A stretch of 9,424 nt of DNA from an uncultured bacterium (GTDB lineage Bacteria; Bacteroidota; Bacteroidia; Bacteroidales; Paludibacteraceae): assembly GCA_947074225.1 (NCBI GenBank), contig CAMTOX010000049.1:1-9424 (forward strand), in the 5' to 3' direction. Position numbers and translations under genes: made by a program. A model generated the notes under the pieces. It searched no databases. It had not been told where the DNA came from and was given only the letters and a program-made list of their open reading frames with translations. Shown here in pieces: positions 6,112 to 9,424 of this stretch. Each line of letters opens with the position of its first letter. Positions within the stretch are counted from its first letter, which is position 1.

Positions 6112-7317
6112 ATGAAAAAAGTTGTAGGAATATTAGCAGCTGCATTGATAGCATTACCAATGTTTACAGCTTGCAATAGTGCGACTCCCAAAGTGGCTTT
6201 GACTAATGAAGCAGATTCATTGAACTATGCTTTTGGTGCTGCCAATGGTTATGCAATTCGTGAGAACTTACTTGCAGGTGATACCACCTCTGCAGATGTT
6301 AAAGCCTTCTTGAAAGGATTTGACGAAGGTTATAAAGTGCAAACACCTCTATTCCAAAAATATTTGGATGGTATGCGTGTAGCAATGAACTTAGACCAAC
6401 AAATGCAAGATGGTTTCTTAGTAGGCGATAGCTCTTTGATAGCTAACAAAACTCAAATTTACAATGCTATCTATGAAGTATTAGAAAATAAAAAAGAGTT
6501 TATGTTTACTCAAGAAGAGGCTTATACTTATGTTTCAAATGCTATTAGCAGAACACGAGTTGAAGGTAATAAATTCACTGCTGGCGAATTAGATTCTGTA
6601 AACATTGCTTTTGGTTTACATAATGGTTACCAAATGAAACAATTCTTCTTGACTCCAGATGCCGATGCTGCCGAAGTTAAAGAATTGATTAAAGGTTTAA
6701 AAGCAGGTTCTAAAAGCGATAAGAAAGATTATACATTATATCTTAATGGTCTTCAAGTAGGTGCTGGTATGTATGGTGAACTTTCTGAGCAAGGTATTGC
6801 AGGTCAGAAAGAACTTACTGTAGACTTTAATATCATGAAAGCTGCTCTTGTTGCTGCAGTTCAAAATGAGAATGTAGAGATGTCTAACGAAGAGGCTTAC
6901 GATTATTTTATGTCACGTTTAATGTCTTTACGTGCTGCTCCAGGTCAAAACTTCTTGGCTGAGAATGCGAAGAAAGAAGGTGTAATAACTACTGCTTCAG
7001 GCTTACAATATCGCATTATCAAAGAAGGTAACGGTCCTATCCCAACTATCTCTGATAAAGTGAAAGTACATTACGAAGGAAAATTAATCGATGGTTCAAT
7101 CTTCGATAGCTCTATCCAACGTGGGGAACCAATAGTATTTGGTGTGACTCAAGTTATTCCAGGGTGGACTGAAATCTTACAATTAATGCCTGTAGGTTCA
7201 GAGTATGAAATTTATGTACCTTATCAATTAGGTTATGGCGAGCGCGGTGCCGGACAACAAATCCCTCCATATGCTGCTTTAGTATTCCAAATTCAATTGT
7301 TAGGTATTGAAAAGTAA
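6112..7317 (+). CDS. Exported FKBP-type peptidyl-prolyl isomerase lipoprotein with duplicated N-terminal domain
   Basis: The 401-residue product starts with a lipoprotein signal: MKK, a hydrophobic run, then the lipobox FTAC with Cys21 as the lipidated residue. Two related helical FKBP_N-like repeats follow. Repeat 1 (about 32-145) has DSLNYAFGAANGY and a YLDGMRVAMNL segment. Repeat 2 (about 157-275) has DSVNIAFGLHNGY and YLNGLQVGAGM. Each ends with an EEAY helix. The catalytic FKBP domain covers 290-401, with Y321, F331-D332, F343, W352, Y375 and IPPY (384-387) in place. It should help fold proteins in the periplasm or at a membrane surface. It is the second gene of the FKBP operon. The core around SSIQRGEPIVFGVTQ is nearly identical to that of the upstream enzyme. 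A strong terminator follows 19 bp after the stop. Confidence 0.92.
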   Translation: MKKVVGILAAALIALPMFTACNSATPKVALTNEADSLNYAFGAANGYAIRENLLAGDTTSADVKAFLKGFDEGYKVQTPLFQKYLDGMRVAMNLDQQMQDGFLVGDSSLIANKTQIYNAIYEVLENKKEFMFTQEEAYTYVSNAISRTRVEGNKFTAGELDSVNIAFGLHNGYQMKQFFLTPDADAAEVKELIKGLKAGSKSDKKDYTLYLNGLQVGAGMYGELSEQGIAGQKELTVDFNIMKAALVAAVQNENVEMSNEEAYDYFMSRLMSLRAAPGQNFLAENAKKEGVITTASGLQYRIIKEGNGPIPTISDKVKVHYEGKLIDGSIFDSSIQRGEPIVFGVTQVIPGWTEILQLMPVGSEYEIYVPYQLGYGERGAGQQIPPYAALVFQIQLLGIEK

Positions 7318-7336
7318 TTCATACTTTATCAATAAT

Positions 7337-7370
7337 AAAAAAGGCAGTGCTTCTAAACACTGCCTTTTTT
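7337..7370. terminator. Strong intrinsic terminator of the FKBP operon
   Basis: A 13-bp perfect stem pairs AAAAAAGGCAGTG (7337-7349) with CACTGCCTTTTTT (7358-7370) around an 8-nt loop. The A and T tracts make it usable on both strands. It ends + strand transcription from the FKBP genes and can back up the ferredoxin terminator on the - strand. Confidence 0.92.
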
Positions 7371-7379
7371 ATTAAAAGA

Positions 7380-7408
7380 AAATGCCGCTCTTTAAAAGAA
7401 CGGCATTT
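7380..7408 (-). terminator. Terminator of the ferredoxin gene
   Basis: AAATGCCG (7380-7387) pairs with CGGCATTT (7401-7408), and a further TCTT/AAGA helix can form inside the loop. On the - strand the stem is followed by TCTTTT. It starts 12 bases after the ferredoxin stop codon. Confidence 0.8.
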
Positions 7409-7419
7409 AAAATTTTTAA

Positions 7420-7587
7420 TTAAGCTGGGTGGATTGCTTCAGAAGGACATACATCTGCGCAAGAACCGCAATCTGTACATAGTTCAGGATCAATTTTATA
7501 AATATCACCCTCTGAAATTGCTTCTACTGGACATTCGCTGATGCAAGATCCACAAGCAATACAATCGTCTGTAATAACGTAAGCCAT
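7420..7587 (-). CDS. Small 2x[4Fe-4S] ferredoxin
   Basis: The - strand encodes a 55-residue protein beginning MAYVITDDCIACGSCISECP. It has two copies of the CxxCxxCxxxCP cluster motif: C9, C12, C15, C19, and C37, C40, C43, C47. This is the classical low-potential bacterial or clostridial-type ferredoxin with two [4Fe-4S] clusters. It acts as a soluble electron carrier for anaerobic redox enzymes such as pyruvate:ferredoxin oxidoreductase (known for the family). The length is usual for this class and no domain is missing. It is a single-gene unit, with a perfect promoter upstream (7624-7654) and its own terminator. The ATG at 7585-7587 is the only sensible start, because the cluster-binding sequence begins straight after it. 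Confidence 0.96.
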   Translation of the reverse strand: MAYVITDDCIACGSCISECPVEAISEGDIYKIDPELCTDCGSCADVCPSEAIHPA

Positions 7588-7623
7588 TTTTCTATAAATT
7601 TTGATTAGTACTAATTAGTGCTG

Positions 7624-7654
7624 CAAAAATAGATGTTTTTTTTCTCATTACAAA
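7624..7654 (-). promoter_or_regulatory. Consensus promoter of the ferredoxin gene
   Basis: On the - strand TTTG (7654-7651) is followed by exactly 19 bases and then TATTTTTG (7631-7624), a full match to the Bacteroidota primary sigma consensus TTTG-N19-TAnnTTTG. The start codon lies 36 bases past the -7 box. A second TATTTTTG, within the repeated word CTATTTTTGC, lies at 7664-7671 but has no matching -33 box. Confidence 0.85.
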
Positions 7655-7688
7655 TTTTTTCAGCAAAAATAGTTGTCAATAACATGAG

Positions 7689-7719
7689 TTTGTGTAGATG
7701 TTATAAAAAGCTATTTTTG
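7689..7719 (+). promoter_or_regulatory. Consensus promoter of the PorT-like gene
   Basis: TTTG at 7689-7692, 19 bases, then TATTTTTG at 7712-7719 gives a full match to TTTG-N19-TAnnTTTG. The leader to the ATG at 7764 would be about 40 bases. It is divergent from the ferredoxin promoter, and the two -33 boxes are only 34 bases apart. Confidence 0.82.
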
Positions 7720-7763
7720 AAGAGATAATACAATAATCACTAACTCTTAGCGTTACATTCTTG

Positions 7764-8453
7764 ATGAAGAAATTATTGTTAACAACTGCATTTACTCTAT
7801 TCTACCTGTTTTCAATAGCTCAGAACCTTCCGGTTGTGGATTATAAACGGTACCATTTTGGATTTACTTTAGGTCTTAATACCATGGATTTTGGTATTAA
7901 GAATTCTCTTATGCCCATAGATGGTAAGATTTATCAGGCAGAGGTTTCTACTATTATGCCTGGATTCTCGGTAGGTGTTATTGGCGATGTGCGTTTGTGC
8001 GAATATCTCAATCTGCGTTTAGTACCTACGCTGCATTTAGGTGAACGCAACCTCTCTTATATGAACAATGCTAATGATGAAATCTATAAGTTGACACTCA
8101 AGTCGACCATGGTTACCATTCCTCTCTATTTGAAATATAGCTCAGTGCGTATTAATAACTACCGTCCATATATATTAATTGGTGGTGGTGCATTGATAGA
8201 CTTTGCTCACGATCAGAAAAAGGCAGTTCTATTGGACTACTGGGATGGTTTTATTGACTTCGGTGTTGGATGTACCTTCTACTTTGAATATTTCCGTTTT
8301 GCACCAGAAATAAAGTTTGGTATGGGCTTTAATAATATCATTACACCATGGGAAAAACGTCAAGGTTATTTAGATCCCGACGATCGTAGGTATTCGGATG
8401 CCTTGAGTCGCTTAACGACTCGCTTGTTTACGCTCACCTTCAACTTCGAGTAA
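7764..8453 (+). CDS. porT: PorT-like outer-membrane beta-barrel protein
   Basis: From ATG 7764 the protein has 229 residues. It opens with a Sec signal peptide (MKKLLLTTAFTLFYLFSIA, likely cleavage before Gln20). The mature part looks like an eight-strand-type barrel: alternating hydrophobic and aromatic strands such as YHFGFTLGLNTMDF, LNLRLVPTLHLGERNLSY, TMVTIPLYLKYSS, YRPYILIGGGALIDF and FRFAPEIKFGMGF, ending RLFTLTFNFE with the aromatic C-terminal strand typical of outer-membrane proteins. The pattern fits PorT of Porphyromonas, needed for type IX secretion, and its Bacteroidales relatives. The symbol is from recognition of this pattern, not from a search. No other type IX genes are visible here. 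A TTG three bases upstream is a less likely start. The last 42 bp overlap the opposing phosphatase gene. Confidence 0.72.
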   Translation: MKKLLLTTAFTLFYLFSIAQNLPVVDYKRYHFGFTLGLNTMDFGIKNSLMPIDGKIYQAEVSTIMPGFSVGVIGDVRLCEYLNLRLVPTLHLGERNLSYMNNANDEIYKLTLKSTMVTIPLYLKYSSVRINNYRPYILIGGGALIDFAHDQKKAVLLDYWDGFIDFGVGCTFYFEYFRFAPEIKFGMGFNNIITPWEKRQGYLDPDDRRYSDALSRLTTRLFTLTFNFE

Positions 8454-8906
8454 TAATCCCTTACAAGCGTCTTGTAGTAGCTCAATGACATATTGAAAAC
8501 CGGCATCTCCACCATAATAGGGATCTGGTACTGCGTCTGCTTCAATAAACTGTGTGCAATAGTTAGTCATACGGTTTATTTTTTTTATTCTATCATCGCT
8601 TACAGCTCTACTTTTCAATCCTCTTATGTTCTGATCGTCCATGCCTAAGATGAGGTCATAGTAGTCGAAATCGGCTGTTTTTACATGTCTACTTTTATGG
8701 GTAATGTGATATCCATGTTGATAGGCATGCTCACGCATGCGCTTGTCGGCTGCTTCTCCCTCATGGTAGTTGTCTAATCCAGCAGAGTCAATCTCGTAGT
8801 ACTCCTGCAAGTTATGCTCTTTTAGTAATGCTTCAAATATGGTTTCTGCCATTGGTGAGCGGCATATGTTTCCAAGACAAACAAATAGTATCTTCTTTTT
8901 TTCCAT
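8412..8906 (-). CDS. Low-molecular-weight protein tyrosine phosphatase
   Basis: This 164-residue protein begins MEKKKILFVCLGNICRSPMAE, the P-loop signature CX5R with nucleophile Cys10 and Arg16-Ser17. The general acid is Asp128 in VPDPYYGG, and ILGMDDQN (86-93) is the usual middle motif. It should be a complete, active cytoplasmic phosphotyrosine or arginine phosphatase. In other bacteria relatives dephosphorylate tyrosine kinases of capsule export (Wzb type), but no such kinase is visible here. The fold should be complete near residue 153. The last residues (EVEGERKQASR) are encoded antisense to the end of the PorT-like gene, so the tail may be free of strong constraint. The L9 gene upstream is separated by a terminator, so the phosphatase probably needs its own promoter or read-through. 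Confidence 0.95.
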   Translation of the reverse strand: MEKKKILFVCLGNICRSPMAETIFEALLKEHNLQEYYEIDSAGLDNYHEGEAADKRMREHAYQHGYHITHKSRHVKTADFDYYDLILGMDDQNIRGLKSRAVSDDRIKKINRMTNYCTQFIEADAVPDPYYGGDAGFQYVIELLQDACKGLLLEVEGERKQASR

Positions 8907-8926
8907 GTGTTTGGTTATAAAATAAA

Positions 8927-8955
8927 ATAAGCCGAATTCAAAGAACTCGGCTTAT
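8927..8955 (-). terminator. Terminator after the ribosomal protein L9 gene
   Basis: On the - strand a 13-bp stem (8955-8943 with 8939-8927, one G-U pair) closes on a 3-nt loop. Its core is ATAAGCCGA/TCGGCTTAT, and it is followed by TTTTATTTTAT. It lies between the L9 stop and the phosphatase start and should end the ribosomal transcript. Confidence 0.82.
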
Positions 8956-8975
8956 AAATATGAGATATTAAAATC

Positions 8976-9422
8976 TTACTCTTCAGAAATAACATGAAGG
9001 TTGATAGTTGCAGAAACCTCTTTGTGAAGACGAATAACTGCGGTGTAATCACCCACTTCTTTAATAGCTTCTTTGATAGTAATAGTTTTACGATCAACGT
9101 TGAAGCCTTGTTTTTCTAATTCTTCAGCAACTTGAATAGTGTTTACAGAACCAAAGATAGTTCCAGTAGCACTTGTTTTAGCACCAAGAGTTAAGGTGAT
9201 GCCATTCAATTTTGCCGCCAACTCTTCTGCATCAGCTTTAATCTTAGCAAGTTTGTGAGCACGTTGTTTTAGGTTTTCAGCTAAAACTTTTCTTGCCGAT
9301 TCGCTAGCAATGATTGCTTTCCCAGTTGGGATCAAATAATTACGTCCGTAACCATCTTTTACGGTAACGATATCGTCTTTGTAGCCTAAGTTAGCTACGT
9401 CTTCTTTCAATATAATTTGCAT
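8976..9422 (-). CDS. rplI: 50S ribosomal protein L9
   Basis: The 148-residue product is full-length bL9. The N-terminal rRNA-binding domain carries the family signature around [18 protein letters not shown] (19-36). A long connecting helix follows (about 40-75, rich in Ala, Lys and Glu), then the C-terminal domain (78-148) with GTIFGSVN (87-94). It binds 23S rRNA at the base of the L1 stalk. The ATG at 9420-9422 is only two bases from the window edge, so the gene is complete but its upstream context is not seen. In most bacteria it is the last gene after rpsF and rpsR, and the terminator just downstream fits the end of such an operon here. Confidence 0.97.
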   Translation of the reverse strand: MQIILKEDVANLGYKDDIVTVKDGYGRNYLIPTGKAIIASESARKVLAENLKQRAHKLAKIKADAEELAAKLNGITLTLGAKTSATGTIFGSVNTIQVAEELEKQGFNVDRKTITIKEAIKEVGDYTAVIRLHKEVSATINLHVISEE

Positions 9423-9424
9423 AA

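Noticed and set aside
7347..7541. A + strand open frame of 64 codons
   Set aside because: It lies antisense to the ferredoxin gene and its terminators. The - strand has two perfect 4Fe-4S motifs, so the + frame is a shadow.

Overview
The window looks like chromosomal DNA of an AT-rich member of the Bacteroidota, most likely order Bacteroidales. The evidence is three-fold: promoters of the TTTG-N19-TAnnTTTG type (two perfect examples back to back at 7624-7719), a PorT-type outer-membrane barrel, and the FKBP, ferredoxin and L9 gene types. No species can be named from the sequence alone.

Region 1 (1-982) has no intact gene. It holds a truncated piece of a family 2 glycoside hydrolase (beta-galactosidase type) on the + strand. 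A well-conserved TPP riboswitch on the - strand has no recognisable gene behind it. There is also a GC-rich 28-bp inverted repeat and a terminator that can work in both directions. It looks like a rearranged or decaying stretch.

Region 2 (983-5274, - strand) is a four-gene lipopolysaccharide or surface-glycan block. In transcription order it runs: small GT2-type glycosyltransferase, GT2 glycosyltransferase with a C-terminal half resembling a dead LPS kinase, active-looking LPS-core kinase (WaaP/KdkA type), and O-antigen ligase/polymerase-type membrane protein. Together they suggest extension, phosphorylation and capping or ligation of LPS core oligosaccharide.

Region 3 (5458-7370, + strand) is a two-gene operon of FKBP peptidyl-prolyl isomerases. 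The first is cytoplasmic; the second is an exported lipoprotein whose N-terminal domain is duplicated. The operon ends at a strong terminator.

Region 4 (7380-9422) is mostly housekeeping and envelope. A 55-residue 2x[4Fe-4S] ferredoxin (- strand) and a PorT-like outer-membrane protein (+ strand) diverge from a pair of consensus promoters. The porT-like gene converges on, and overlaps by 42 bp, a low-molecular-weight protein tyrosine phosphatase gene (- strand). The ribosomal protein L9 gene (- strand) follows, complete and touching the right edge.

I see no convincing wholly new system. The items most worth a second look are the orphan TPP riboswitch beside a broken hydrolase gene, the glycosyltransferase-pseudokinase fusion beside a real LPS kinase, and the GC-rich inverted repeat.
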